Source: Methanobrevibacter sp. (GTDB lineage Archaea; Methanobacteriota; Methanobacteria; Methanobacteriales; Methanobacteriaceae). Taken from it: DNA of 64,000 nucleotides. Of this stretch, positions 36,018 through 45,693 are shown in pieces. The position numbers and the translations under genes were made by a program. Every line of letters starts with the position of its first letter. Position 1 is the first letter of the stretch. The notes below the pieces were generated by a model. That model worked only from the letters and a program-made list of their open reading frames with translations, was not told the origin of the DNA and did no database searches. Where the stretch lies: positions 1 to 64,000 of the forward strand of contig NZ_SUTI01000001.1 in the NCBI RefSeq assembly GCF_015062985.1, written 5' to 3'.

Positions 36018-37094
36018 ATGAAAAGCAAGCGCATATTCTACTATGATGCCCTAAGGGCAATGGCAATAATTGGAATTGTATTCTGCCATGTTTCCAATTT
36101 ATTTGTTGCACAGGGCATAAACAGACCTGATTTTTATATTGCCGCATTTTTTGATTGTTTCAGGGATTTTTCAATACCTATTTTTATAATGCTAAGTGGT
36201 GCGCTATTAATCAATAGAAGGGATTCGCTAAAGGATTTTTTTAAAAAGAGACTGTCAAGGATATTCATCCCATTTGTATTTTGGGCTTTTTTATATATCA
36301 TTTATTCTGATCGGATGATATATCATGGATTTTATCTGGATAAGGCAATAGATATCTTTTTCGGAACATCCGGCACTATTGGTGTTGCATTCTGGTTTAT
36401 TTGGATGATTGTTGTTGTTTATTTCCTGATTTTCATTATAAATCAAATCATTGCGATGGGATGTAGGAGAGTAGAAGGTTTCGACAGTAAATTTATTTTC
36501 CTTTTAACAGTATTATCAGTAATTTTCATAGCGTTGTCAGATTTTGATTTCATCAATCCCATGAGCTCTAAAATTAACTATTTCCTATCATTTATTACAT
36601 ACATCATAATTGGTTATTTCATAGCCAACAATGATTATGTGGGAAGTAAATTAGGTCCGAAAAAGATGGTAGCTATTACATTAGTATTGTCTGTGGGATT
36701 CTATTTTTATTACATATTCGGCTTTGTCGTTCCGATGTCTATAGTGGAAAACCGCTTCGTATTCATGAATTATTTCAATCTTCTGCTGCTTATGATGTCA
36801 GTGAGCATATTTCTGCTCTTCAAATATCTTTCTAAAATCCAATTTGGAGAAAAAATTGAAAAAGGCAATTTTGGCTCTTTTATTACCGTGATAAGCCAGT
36901 ACAGTTTTGGAATATATCTCTGTCATTATCTTTTCTTGTATGAGTTAAAAAGACATCTCGTAAGATTTTATGCCTATCAAAACCCATTGATATGGATACC
37001 TACCTTAGTAATTCTCATATTGGCCATTTCATTAATTGTGTTATTTATTTTAAATAGCATTCCTGATTTAAAGAGATTTTCCGGCAAAGCTTAA
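36018..37094 (+). CDS. Acyltransferase 3-family membrane protein
   Basis: A 358-residue protein with about ten membrane helices. The N-terminal YYDALRAMAIIGIVFCHVSN carries the catalytic-type R and H of the family (OafA/YrhL-like), and SIPIFIMLSGALLINR is the second conserved segment. It would move acyl groups onto cell-surface glycans. It is followed by a glycosyltransferase 26 bases later, consistent with an envelope role. Confidence 0.85.
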   Translation: MKSKRIFYYDALRAMAIIGIVFCHVSNLFVAQGINRPDFYIAAFFDCFRDFSIPIFIMLSGALLINRRDSLKDFFKKRLSRIFIPFVFWAFLYIIYSDRMIYHGFYLDKAIDIFFGTSGTIGVAFWFIWMIVVVYFLIFIINQIIAMGCRRVEGFDSKFIFLLTVLSVIFIALSDFDFINPMSSKINYFLSFITYIIIGYFIANNDYVGSKLGPKKMVAITLVLSVGFYFYYIFGFVVPMSIVENRFVFMNYFNLLLLMMSVSIFLLFKYLSKIQFGEKIEKGNFGSFITVISQYSFGIYLCHYLFLYELKRHLVRFYAYQNPLIWIPTLVILILAISLIVLFILNSIPDLKRFSGKA

Positions 37095-37120
37095 AAGTCA
37101 GTTGTTATATAAAATATTTT

Positions 37121-38515
37121 ATGGAAAAGGAATTTGTATTTTCAATTATAATGCCGATTTACAATAGTGAAGAATATATTAGGCAAAGCATTGATTCAGT
37201 ATTGTCCCAAACACTGGATTTCAGGCAACATGTCCAATTGATCCTGGTGAATGACGGCAGTACAGACAGTTCATTGGATATTGCTCTTGAATATCAGAGT
37301 CGATATCCTGAAAACATTGAGGTTGTCTCACAGGAAAACCAGGGACTGGGGGCCGCACGCAATACTGGTTTAAACTATGCTAAAGGAAAATACGTCAATT
37401 TTCTGGACCCTGATGATTATTTTTCAGATAATGCTCTGAAGGAAGTCAAGGAGTTTTTTGAAAAACATAATGACATCATTGACATAGTTTCGATAAGGGT
37501 CATGATGTTTGGAAGAAGAACCGGCGACCATCCTCTTAATTTCAAGTTCAAAAAGGACAGGGTCATTGATTTAACGAATGAACCTGCAAATCCCCAACTT
37601 GCCGTCAACTCTTCATTCATCAAATTGGAGGCCTTTGATAACTTAAGGTTCAGAACTGACCTGGTCACCTCTGAAGATACTAATGTCTCATGCAAAATTC
37701 TGCTTGACAAAAAAGCTTTCGGTGTATTGGAATCTCCAGCTTATTATTATAGAAAAAGGGAAGACAAAACCTCTCTGGTAGATACGGCTCTCGCCAAAAA
37801 AGGGTTTTTCACATACAGGCTGAAGAATCATTTTATGGATGTAATCAATTATTGCCTTGATAAGGAGGGGAAAGTCCCATTGTTTATTCAGTGCACACTT
37901 GCCTATAATATTCAATGGATGGTAACTCCTCAGATACCGGAATTCTCCACCGACGAGGAAAAAGAGGAGTTAATGCGCTTGTTCGGCAAGGTTATGAGCT
38001 ACATATCCCCGGAGGCACTGTCATATAGGAATATTGTTTTCAACGATTTTTTAAGGAACTACTTAATCATAAAATCAAATGATGACCTCCATCGTGTTGT
38101 TGATACTGAGGGCAACGATGTTTTTATGAAGACCAAAGAAAGACTTCTTGATAAGCTAAGCAGACATAAGGTATGGGTAATAGATGCAGAAAACGTTGAT
38201 GATAAGATAACTCTTTCAGCCTCTTTCAATTCAATGTTCAATCCCGACAATATTGCTTTTAAAGCCATTTTCTATGATGGTGGAGGAAACATTATGACTT
38301 CCGTTTCAAGGCCTTCCAAGAAGCATTCAGGGGATAATGTGGAATTTTTCTCTGAGACTCTTCAGCACATAATCTCTTTTGATTTGGACATCCCGAAAAC
38401 AGCCGATGAGATTAGGATTGCAGTAGTATATGTCAGTGATGAGGGAGTTATAACCCAGTACCCTCAGGTAGGATTCACTGGAAAGGCTAAGGGATATGAA
38501 TACCTTATAAGGTGA
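37121..38515 (+). CDS. Glycosyltransferase family 2 with C-terminal beta domain
   Basis: A 464-residue protein. The N-terminal GT-A domain has IIMPIYNSEEYIRQSIDSVL, VNDGSTDSSLD, GLGAARNTGL and the metal-binding DPDDYF. Residues about 345-464 form a separate domain predicted as beta-rich, similar in place to accessory domains of teichoic-acid-type transferases. Uses a nucleotide sugar to extend a surface glycan; the sugar is not known. The end (AGGTGA) forms the ribosome site of the following uracil-DNA glycosylase gene. Confidence 0.85.
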   Translation: MEKEFVFSIIMPIYNSEEYIRQSIDSVLSQTLDFRQHVQLILVNDGSTDSSLDIALEYQSRYPENIEVVSQENQGLGAARNTGLNYAKGKYVNFLDPDDYFSDNALKEVKEFFEKHNDIIDIVSIRVMMFGRRTGDHPLNFKFKKDRVIDLTNEPANPQLAVNSSFIKLEAFDNLRFRTDLVTSEDTNVSCKILLDKKAFGVLESPAYYYRKREDKTSLVDTALAKKGFFTYRLKNHFMDVINYCLDKEGKVPLFIQCTLAYNIQWMVTPQIPEFSTDEEKEELMRLFGKVMSYISPEALSYRNIVFNDFLRNYLIIKSNDDLHRVVDTEGNDVFMKTKERLLDKLSRHKVWVIDAENVDDKITLSASFNSMFNPDNIAFKAIFYDGGGNIMTSVSRPSKKHSGDNVEFFSETLQHIISFDLDIPKTADEIRIAVVYVSDEGVITQYPQVGFTGKAKGYEYLIR

Positions 38516-38520
38516 TTTTT

Positions 38521-39180
38521 ATGATTGGAAATGATTGGGATTTGCTTTTAAGTGATGAATTTCAAAAGGAGTATTTCGTTGAAATGATGGATTTCATCGA
38601 TGAGGAATATGAAAACAGAACCGTATATCCTCCCTATGAGGACATGTTCAATGCATTCAAGTTCACTCCGCCAGATAATGTCAAGGTAGTTATCTTAGGT
38701 CAGGACCCGTATCATGAGGCAGGTCAGGCTCATGGCCTTGCTTTTTCAACACCCGAGGGCAGGGCGATTCCAAGATCTCTTAAAAACATTTTCAAGGAAA
38801 TCAACAGTGAATTTTCATATCCAATTCCGGAATCAGGGTCTCTGGAAAAATGGGCAAAGCAGGGCGTATTTCTGCTTAATACCGTGCTGACTGTTGAAGA
38901 GGGCAATGCGAATTCCCACAGCAAATGCGGATGGCAGACATTTACCGATAATGTTATCAGAATATTGGACAGTCAAAATCAGCCTATTGTGTTCCTGCTT
39001 TGGGGAAAACAGGCTGAAAAGAAAAAGGAACTGATTATTAATCCGAATCATCTGGTTTTGATCACGTCACACCCGTCACCGTTTTCTGCTAGAAGAGGAT
39101 TTTTCGGTTCAAATCATTTCAGGATGGCTAACGATTTTTTAAAGGATAATGGTGTCAGTGAAATTGACTGGAAGCTATAG
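38521..39180 (+). CDS. ung: Uracil-DNA glycosylase, family 1
   Basis: A 219-residue enzyme with the family-1 motif GQDPYH (60-65, catalytic Asp62), GLAFSTPEG, LLNTVLTVEEGNANSH and the leucine-loop HPSPFSARRGFFG. It removes uracil from DNA. Most archaea use family 4 or 5 enzymes, so this bacterial-type gene probably came by transfer. ATG 38521 is chosen; the GTG at 38512 overlaps the glycosyltransferase stop and ribosome site. Confidence 0.92.
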   Translation: MIGNDWDLLLSDEFQKEYFVEMMDFIDEEYENRTVYPPYEDMFNAFKFTPPDNVKVVILGQDPYHEAGQAHGLAFSTPEGRAIPRSLKNIFKEINSEFSYPIPESGSLEKWAKQGVFLLNTVLTVEEGNANSHSKCGWQTFTDNVIRILDSQNQPIVFLLWGKQAEKKKELIINPNHLVLITSHPSPFSARRGFFGSNHFRMANDFLKDNGVSEIDWKL

Positions 39181-39186
39181 TGATGA

Positions 39187-39753
39187 TTAAATTACTATTT
39201 CATAGCTGGCTTTTCTGTTATCTCTCATTCTTGAATCCATTTCGACCAGATCATAAACCAAAGGATTGGCTATGAGCATCGACCATATTTCAAAGGTAAC
39301 CCTTATAAAGTCTTCATTCAGTTTTATATGGTCATGGACAATAGGGCATTCATATGGAAATTCGCTTTCATCGAATATTAAATGAAATTCCCCTTTCTTG
39401 TTCAGGTGAGGTATCAGAGGAAATGTCCTGCATTGGATGGGGCGTATTGACCTGTCGCATTTTGGAGGATTTACGCATTTTACCAGATAAATTTGGCCTT
39501 TCCATGAATGAGGATATTTAATTTCGGATGAATCAATGAAATACAGCTCAAATTCATCGCTGTCTTCATACATAAGTTCCTCTCCGGGAAGCAAATACAA
39601 CGCCAATTCTTCGTTTCTGTAGTCTTCCGCATCATAAACGCAGCATACTTCACCGCATAATTTTCCGCAGTCAAAATCGACTGGTGTTACCTCATCAAGC
39701 CTTTTATAAATTTTTTCAATGCTCTTTTTCATTTCTTCAGCAGTGATTTCCAT
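39187..39753 (-). CDS. YkgJ-like cysteine-cluster protein
   Basis: A 188-residue protein with clustered cysteines: CGKLCGEVCC (29-38), CVNPPKCD, RPIQCRTFP and YECP. The pattern is that of the YkgJ/CxxCxxCC family, thought to bind zinc or an Fe-S cluster. No catalytic role is known. Converges on ung with a six-base gap. Confidence 0.7.
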   Translation of the reverse strand: MEITAEEMKKSIEKIYKRLDEVTPVDFDCGKLCGEVCCVYDAEDYRNEELALYLLPGEELMYEDSDEFELYFIDSSEIKYPHSWKGQIYLVKCVNPPKCDRSIRPIQCRTFPLIPHLNKKGEFHLIFDESEFPYECPIVHDHIKLNEDFIRVTFEIWSMLIANPLVYDLVEMDSRMRDNRKASYEIVI

Positions 39754-39805
39754 ATTATCTAATTAGAATATTGATTTTCAATCAGTTATATTTTTTACTT
39801 ATTTG

Positions 39806-39864
39806 ACTAACATTCGTTAGTTTTATATAACTTCAAGAGCAACATTAAACTAACAAGCGTTAGT
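39806..39864. promoter_or_regulatory. Two palindromic operators around the TATA box of the TetR gene
   Basis: ACTAAC-ATTC-GTTAGT (39806-39821) and ACTAAC-AAGC-GTTAGT (39849-39864) are perfect 6+6 palindromes with four-base spacers. They flank the TATA-like TTTATATAA (39822-39830). The first would cover the TFB site and the second the transcription start, a layout for autorepression by the TetR protein encoded nine bases further. Confidence 0.75.
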
Positions 39865-39872
39865 GTGATGAA

Positions 39873-40478
39873 ATGACAAAAAATAAGATTATGGATGTTT
39901 CAATAGATTTGTTTTCACAGTTCGGTTATGATGGAGTATCCGTAAGGCAGATTGCCTCAGAGGTTGGAATTCGTGAAAGCTCAATATATAATCATTTCAA
40001 AAGCAAGCAAGAAATATTGAAAGCTATTATGGATTATTATATTGAAGAGATGACTAGCGATGAAATACCAATGGAGCAGGCAGCCCTAAACCTTGATAGG
40101 GGATTTGACTATTTCTACAAGGCGGGCTGCGATGCATTTCTCAGCAAGCTCAAAGAGAAAAAGATGATGAAGATAACAAGACTGTTTTTCATAGAATCTT
40201 ATCACAACGATGAGGTGAAAAACTTCTTAAAAAGGGACATCATCGATGCTCCCGTATACGGATGGATTGAACTTTTCAATCTGATGAAATCAAAAAATGT
40301 AATCAGAAAGGATTGTGACGTAAAGCAGCTTGCGGAGTCCTTTTTCTACTACGGCATGTTTTTGCTCTATGAGCATTTCATAATAAACTATCCTGAAGAT
40401 GATGAAGTCTTTTTAAGGGAATTCCTTGAAAAAACCCAAAATCATGCTAAAATAATTTTCAACTCCGTGAAAATATGA
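39873..40478 (+). CDS. TetR/AcrR-family regulator
   Basis: A 201-residue regulator: helix-turn-helix at about residues 22-50 (VSVRQIASEVGIRESSIYNHF, then SKQEIL), and a helical ligand domain. It is the paralogue of the TetR protein at 59613. Two palindromes in its promoter suggest it represses itself and the following GNAT and flavodoxin genes, which overlap or abut it. The ligand is unknown. Confidence 0.88.
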   Translation: MTKNKIMDVSIDLFSQFGYDGVSVRQIASEVGIRESSIYNHFKSKQEILKAIMDYYIEEMTSDEIPMEQAALNLDRGFDYFYKAGCDAFLSKLKEKKMMKITRLFFIESYHNDEVKNFLKRDIIDAPVYGWIELFNLMKSKNVIRKDCDVKQLAESFFYYGMFLLYEHFIINYPEDDEVFLREFLEKTQNHAKIIFNSVKI

Positions 40479-41104
40479 AGGAAGGTATTAAATTGAATAT
40501 AAGACTTGAAAAAGAAATGGATTATTTTGAAGTTGAAAACCTGGTCAGAAATTCATTTTGGAATATATATCGACCTGGAGCTTATGAGCACTATATTGTG
40601 CATAACTTAAGGGATGATGACAGCTTCATTAAGGATTTGGCATATGTTATTGAAAAGGATGGGATGATTATAGGCCATATCAACTATTCAAGAGGCAGAA
40701 TCATATATGAAAATGACTGTGAAGAGGCAGTCATACTCGGCCCATTAGCTATTGACAGGGATTTCCAAAAGCAGGGACTCGGATCCAAACTTATAGAATA
40801 TACGCTTAAATTAGCCGAAGAAAGTGAAGTTCCTTTTGTTTTCGTAGTTGGTGATGAAGGATATTACTCAAGATTTGGATTTGAAAGCGCTTCCAAATAT
40901 GATTATTATCTCGAAGGGACAGATTGCAATGACGAGAATCCCTTTTTCATGATTAAGGTATTTGACATGGACAGTATTGGCAATGCAAAGGGGATATTTC
41001 ACAATCCCGACGTTTTTGATGTTGATGAAAATGATGTTGATGAGTTTGATGAAAAATTCGAATATAAGGAAAAGTTAATTCTGGAAGGTCAATTGGGTGT
41101 TTAA
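40475..41104 (+). CDS. GNAT-family N-acetyltransferase
   Basis: A 209-residue protein with the GNAT motif A LGPLAIDRDFQKQGLGSKLIEY (about 88-109, acetyl-CoA loop QKQGLGS) and VVGDEGYYSRFGF, typical of the YhbS-like branch. The ATG overlaps the TetR stop (ATGA), so translation is coupled. Substrate unknown. Confidence 0.85.
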   Translation: MKEGIKLNIRLEKEMDYFEVENLVRNSFWNIYRPGAYEHYIVHNLRDDDSFIKDLAYVIEKDGMIIGHINYSRGRIIYENDCEEAVILGPLAIDRDFQKQGLGSKLIEYTLKLAEESEVPFVFVVGDEGYYSRFGFESASKYDYYLEGTDCNDENPFFMIKVFDMDSIGNAKGIFHNPDVFDVDENDVDEFDEKFEYKEKLILEGQLGV

Positions 41105-41836
41105 ATGAAATATGTAATAATTAACGGTTCACCAAGGAAAAAGAATACTTGGGCGGTTGTAAAGCAGGTCAAGAAGAATTTGGAAGGCGAATTTGAAGAG
41201 ATTCATCTGTTGAAGAAAAAGATTCCGATGTGCAACGGATGTTTCAAATGCATTATGGAAGGTGAGGATGCATGCCCCCATTTTGATAGGGTCAATCCGA
41301 TAATCGAAAAGATAAGGCAATCTGATGCAATCATCATTGCCTCTCCCGTTTATGCAATGAATGTTTCAGCACTGTTGAAAAACTTCTTCGACCATACAGC
41401 ATATTTCTATCACAGGCCTGAATTTTTTGATAAGAAGGCATTGGTTGCGGTTACAACTGCCGGGGCAGGACAAAAGAAGGTGGCGAATTATATTGATGAA
41501 ACATTAAGGCATTTGGGTGTCAATAATGTACATAAGATATCCATTGCATGTGGCGGCAAGGACACATTGGAGACAAAAAAGATAGATTCTGTGGCAGAAA
41601 AGTTCAGAAGGGATGTTGAATCCAATAAGTTGAGCAGTCCAAAATTTTCGGATATTTTATATTTCAATGTTTGGAAGGCAATGGCTTTATCAAAAGACCC
41701 AATTGAAGCAGATAAGAAGTATTGGTTTGAAACAGGTCTTGTCAATCATGATTTTGCACCAAATGTAAAGTTGAATGTTGTCAAAAAGGCAGTTTCCAAA
41801 GTATTGTTTTTCTTTATGAGAAAAGCCATCAAGTGA
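41105..41836 (+). CDS. NADPH-dependent FMN reductase/flavodoxin-family protein
   Basis: A 243-residue protein. FMN loop INGSPRKKNTW (5-15), CNGCFKCIMEGEDACPH (cysteines like iron-sulfur flavoproteins) and ASPVYAMNVSALLKNFFDH. The C-terminal 70 residues extend beyond the flavodoxin fold and end in a hydrophobic basic helix that may touch the membrane. ATG directly abuts the GNAT stop. Third gene of the TetR operon, perhaps detoxifying the inducing compound. Confidence 0.82.
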   Translation: MKYVIINGSPRKKNTWAVVKQVKKNLEGEFEEIHLLKKKIPMCNGCFKCIMEGEDACPHFDRVNPIIEKIRQSDAIIIASPVYAMNVSALLKNFFDHTAYFYHRPEFFDKKALVAVTTAGAGQKKVANYIDETLRHLGVNNVHKISIACGGKDTLETKKIDSVAEKFRRDVESNKLSSPKFSDILYFNVWKAMALSKDPIEADKKYWFETGLVNHDFAPNVKLNVVKKAVSKVLFFFMRKAIK

Positions 41837-41884
41837 ATCTTTTCCATAATTTTTTTATCATTTTCTCACTGTTGAAAAGTTAAC

Positions 41885-41909
41885 TGTTTACTTAGAAACA
41901 TTTATATCT
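41885..41909 (+). promoter_or_regulatory. Inverted repeat next to the TATA box of the MarR gene
   Basis: TGTTT-ACTTAG-AAACA (41885-41900) lies directly before the TATA-like TTTATATCT (41901-41909). It is placed to block TFB binding, as expected for MarR autoregulation. AAGGTGAG before the ATG is the ribosome site. Confidence 0.45.
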
Positions 41910-41941
41910 TATATGAAACAGACTATCATTAAGGTGAGATT

Positions 41942-42391
41942 ATGGAAGATGAAAGCTTTCAGGGGATATTTGACAATTCGCCATTCATTGCATGGATTCA
42001 CAACATTTCCAAAAATCAGATGAAATATCTAAATTCAAAAATTAAGGACATGAATCTTGGCCATGAAATGAGGTATATAATGGCGGTTTATGACAATCAG
42101 GGAATATCCCAGGATGATCTGGTAGCTATTTTTGGCCAAAGCAAGGCAAGTATAGCAAAATCCGTTAAGAAACTGGAAGACCAGGGTTATATTGAAAGGA
42201 AAATCAATCAGGATAACAGAAGAAAATACATGCTTAATACAACTTCAAAGGCAAATGAACTGGTTCCCAAAATTAGGCAAATCTCAAAGGACTGGGAAAA
42301 GGAAGTCGGAATAACAGATGAAGATATTGAGCTTAGAAGAAGAATCAAGGAAATTGCCGTCAGCGGAATGAAGTTAGTGGAGGATTTGTAA
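41942..42391 (+). CDS. MarR-family regulator
   Basis: A 149-residue winged-helix protein: ISQDDLVAIFGQSKASIAKSVKKLEDQGYIERK (about 55-87, helix-turn-helix) and wing NQDNRRKYMLN. It lies 15 bases before two tandem drug-exporter genes, so it probably represses the operon. A possible operator overlaps its promoter. Confidence 0.87.
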   Translation: MEDESFQGIFDNSPFIAWIHNISKNQMKYLNSKIKDMNLGHEMRYIMAVYDNQGISQDDLVAIFGQSKASIAKSVKKLEDQGYIERKINQDNRRKYMLNTTSKANELVPKIRQISKDWEKEVGITDEDIELRRRIKEIAVSGMKLVEDL

Positions 42392-42406
42392 TTTCGTGGT
42401 GATAAT

Positions 42407-43786
42407 ATGAAACTGGATATTGAAACATCAGTGGTAATGGTATCGTTTCTCACATCGTTTTTTGCAGTATTCCTGTCTGCGGGCATAGTCATAGGTGTGC
42501 CATCAATTGCAAGTGAATTTGCAATGAACAATATCGTTCAAAATTGGATAATAACCATTGCTCTGCTTGTCGTGGCTGTGTTCACGCTCCCTGCAGGGCA
42601 GCTTTCCGGCAAATTCGGTGTTAAAAAATCACTGATAGCGGGAGTTCTTGTTTTTCTGTTTGCTTCTATAGGAGCATGTCTATCATTTTCTACTGAATCA
42701 TTTTTATTTTTCAGAGTAATTCAAGGTATAGGCGGAGCATTTTCAAATGTTTCTGCAATGGCAATGGTTGTACAAGCCATCAATCCTCAAAATAGGGGTA
42801 AGGCTTTAGGGCTGACAGTGACGGGTGTCTATTTGGCAGGTTCTCTCTCGCCGGTAATCTGCGGATTTTTGGTTTATAACTTCGGATGGAGATCAATGTT
42901 TTACTTTACCATTCCATTCTTTGCAGTCTGCATAGCGCTCATGATTTGGAAGATTCCCGGAGACTGGAAAACCTATGAAAATGATAAGATTGATACAATA
43001 GGCTATCTGATATATGGAATTGGCATATTGCTGTTTATCTATGGATTCACAAGTCTTATGAATTTCATCGGTCAGGTTTGCGTACTGGTCGGCTTCATTC
43101 TGCTTGTCATATTCGGATATTATGAAACCAAAGCGTCCAGTCCAGCATTCAATATGAGATTATTCAAGAACATGAAGTTCACGTCTTCCAACATTGCGGC
43201 CTTATGCAGCTATCTCGCAATAGCTGCACTCACAACAATTCTCAATTACCATTTCCAGTATGTCAGGGGGTGGAATGCACAGATGTCCGGATTGATTTTG
43301 ATTATTACTCCCATAATCATGGCATTGATGGCACCTAATTCAGGAAAACTGTCTGATAGGATTCATCCTCAAAAATTGGCGGCAATTGGGATGGCCATTG
43401 CAACATTTGCGGTTTTAATCCTGGTATTCCTTGATGCAGATACTCCAATTTATCTTATAGTCATTGCAATGATTTTGCAGGGTATGGGAATGGGACTTTT
43501 CACAAGTCCAAATACGAATGCAATAATGAGTTCAGTTCCACCAAAGGAAACTCCTAACGCCTCTGCGGCACAATCTGCAATGAGAACAATAGGCCAGACT
43601 ATGAGTTTGGGCCTTTTGACACTTATATTCGCTTGGATTATGGGCAGTCTAAAACTTTCTTCACAATATGCAGATATGATTGTCCAAAGCTCACAGTTAG
43701 TTTGCCTGATATGCTTTATAATCTGCATAGTTGCGGTTATAGCATCTTTGGCAGGTATTCGTTCAAAAGATTCATTTAATATATAA
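42407..43786 (+). CDS. MFS exporter, DHA2 (EmrB/QacA-like) family, copy 1
   Basis: A 459-residue protein with about 14 membrane helices. It has GQLSGKFGVKKSL (motif A) and GRAL-like NRGKALGLTVTGVYLAGSLSPVICG (motif C). It is closely similar to the next gene along the full length. Probably exports drugs, bile-type compounds or metabolites under MarR control. Confidence 0.88.
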   Translation: MKLDIETSVVMVSFLTSFFAVFLSAGIVIGVPSIASEFAMNNIVQNWIITIALLVVAVFTLPAGQLSGKFGVKKSLIAGVLVFLFASIGACLSFSTESFLFFRVIQGIGGAFSNVSAMAMVVQAINPQNRGKALGLTVTGVYLAGSLSPVICGFLVYNFGWRSMFYFTIPFFAVCIALMIWKIPGDWKTYENDKIDTIGYLIYGIGILLFIYGFTSLMNFIGQVCVLVGFILLVIFGYYETKASSPAFNMRLFKNMKFTSSNIAALCSYLAIAALTTILNYHFQYVRGWNAQMSGLILIITPIIMALMAPNSGKLSDRIHPQKLAAIGMAIATFAVLILVFLDADTPIYLIVIAMILQGMGMGLFTSPNTNAIMSSVPPKETPNASAAQSAMRTIGQTMSLGLLTLIFAWIMGSLKLSSQYADMIVQSSQLVCLICFIICIVAVIASLAGIRSKDSFNI

Positions 43787-43802
43787 AAAAGAGGGAAAAA
43801 TC

Positions 43803-45194
43803 ATGAAAATAGAGTTTGAAACATATGTAGTTTTTGTATCATTTATCACTTCATTTTTTGCAGTGTTTTTGTCAAATGGTATAATAATTGGTGTTCCGGC
43901 CATTGCACAGGACTTTGCAATGAATAACGTCATACAAAACTGGGTTCCCACAATATTTTTCCTGGTGGTGGCGGTGTTTACTGTCCCGGCAGGTCAGATT
44001 TCAGGGAAATTCGGTGTCAAGAAATCGTTATTGGCAGGAATTATAGTATATTTGATAGGTTCAATAGGTGCATGTCTTGCGTTTTCAACTGAATCCTTTT
44101 TGATATTCAGGATTGTTCAGGGTGCAGGCGTTGCATTTTTAAACGTATCCGCCATGGCAATGGTGGTTCAGGCTGTCAAACCACAAAACAGAGGTAAGGC
44201 ATTAGGTTTCACTGTAACTGGAGTTTATCTTGCAACATCACTTTCACCTGTTATCTGCGGATTTTTGGTGCATAACCTTGGTTGGAGGTCCATGTTTTAC
44301 TTTGTCATACCTTTCCTGGTATTATGCATAATTCTGATGATTGTCAAAATTCCTCAGGAATGGAAAACATATGAGAAAGATAAAATCGATAAGGTCGGAT
44401 CTGTATTGTATGCAATAGGAATATTGGCCTTTATCTACGGATTCACCACACTGATTACTCCGATGGGAAAGGTATTGACAGTTTTAGGATTGGTTATTCT
44501 AGTTATATTCGGAGCATATGAATTGAGACAAATCTCCCCTGTATTCAATATGAATTTATTCAAAAATAAAAAGTTCACTTCATCCAATATAGCTGCATTA
44601 TGCAGTTATCTGGCAATAATGGTAGTTACAACAATTCTGAATTATCATTTCCAGTATGTAAGGGGATGGGATGCGCAGATGTCCGGTTTGATATTGATAA
44701 TCACTCCGATTATCATGGCGGTAATGGCTCCTAATGCGGGCAAGCTTTCGGATAGAATTCATCCGCAAAAGCTGGCGGCAACAGGAATGGCCATTGCGGC
44801 AGTAGCTCTTATAATACTGACATTTTTAAACAAAGACACTCCGGTGTATATAGTTGTTTTGGCGATGATTTTGCAGGGTATTGGAATGGGATTGTTCTCC
44901 TCACCGAACATGAACGCAATCATGAGTTCAGTTCCGCCGAAAGATGCGCCTACAGCATCAGCATCACAGGCAACAATGAGGACAATAGGTCAAACTATGA
45001 GTTTAGGTCTTTTAACCCTCATATTCGCTTGGGTAATGGGCAATTTGGAATTGGCTCCGCAATATGCAGATATGATTGTGAGTGCTTCTCAAATAATCTG
45101 TTCAATTTGTGCTGCCGCATGTATCCTGGCTATATTTGCATCATTAATAGGAATAAAGTCAAAAGATGAATTTAATGTAAAAAGGCCTGATTAA
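43803..45194 (+). CDS. MFS exporter, DHA2 (EmrB/QacA-like) family, copy 2
   Basis: A 463-residue protein that matches copy 1 through almost every helix: ASEFAMNN/AQDFAMNN, GQISGKFGVKKSL, ALGFTVTGVYLATSLSPVICG, and SGLILIITPIIMA-MAPN. A GAGGGA site lies upstream. The tandem copies arose by duplication and have diverged mainly in substrate-facing helices at both ends, suggesting different specificity or a working pair. Confidence 0.88.
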   Translation: MKIEFETYVVFVSFITSFFAVFLSNGIIIGVPAIAQDFAMNNVIQNWVPTIFFLVVAVFTVPAGQISGKFGVKKSLLAGIIVYLIGSIGACLAFSTESFLIFRIVQGAGVAFLNVSAMAMVVQAVKPQNRGKALGFTVTGVYLATSLSPVICGFLVHNLGWRSMFYFVIPFLVLCIILMIVKIPQEWKTYEKDKIDKVGSVLYAIGILAFIYGFTTLITPMGKVLTVLGLVILVIFGAYELRQISPVFNMNLFKNKKFTSSNIAALCSYLAIMVVTTILNYHFQYVRGWDAQMSGLILIITPIIMAVMAPNAGKLSDRIHPQKLAATGMAIAAVALIILTFLNKDTPVYIVVLAMILQGIGMGLFSSPNMNAIMSSVPPKDAPTASASQATMRTIGQTMSLGLLTLIFAWVMGNLELAPQYADMIVSASQIICSICAAACILAIFASLIGIKSKDEFNVKRPD

Positions 45195-45291
45195 TCAGTC
45201 TTTGATAATGTTATTGGTCAATTTAGTTGAAAAATATTTAAATAATTAATTTATAAAATATTATTGATTGATAATTTTTAGGGGTGGTTTT

Positions 45292-45672
45292 GTGGCAAAT
45301 CAGAAGATGGAAATTGAATTGACGGAAGAACAAGCTAGAAAAGTTGAAATTTTACAATCAAATGGCATCAGTGTTGGTGAAGCTATTGATATGCTGTTTG
45401 AAGTAAAAGAAAAAGCAATTTCCATAAGAAAAGAAATTCTCGATGCTAGAATTTCAAATGCGCAAAAGGAAAAAGAAGAATTGGAAAACAAGATAGCCAA
45501 TCTTGACAAATCCATTTCACTTTTAAATAAATTAAATGATGATAATTTAGACCTTGAAGAAAAACATAGGATTGTGGAAAACGAACACGGTACTGGTGAT
45601 GAAAGTTATGAAATGAAAATCCAAAGGGTTAAACATAATGTTAGCTGGGCTAAGGATTTTTTCAAATTTTAG
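45292..45672 (+). CDS. Coiled-coil hypothetical protein
   Basis: A 126-residue, almost wholly helical protein with long heptad runs of Lys, Glu and Leu (for example NAQKEKEELENKIANLDKS). GTG 45292 is chosen because AGGGGTGG lies five bases before it; ATG 45307 is the alternative. It precedes the YhgE/Pip gene by 21 bases and may be a partner or regulator. Confidence 0.6.
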   Translation: MANQKMEIELTEEQARKVEILQSNGISVGEAIDMLFEVKEKAISIRKEILDARISNAQKEKEELENKIANLDKSISLLNKLNDDNLDLEEKHRIVENEHGTGDESYEMKIQRVKHNVSWAKDFFKF

Positions 45673-45693
45673 TCATGACATTGGGTGAAATTC

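Noticed and set aside
40475..41836. GNAT plus FMN reductase operon as a toxin-antitoxin system
   Set aside because: The TetR partner and the flavin protein fit detoxification better; neither protein has a toxin-type DUF or RHH antitoxin.
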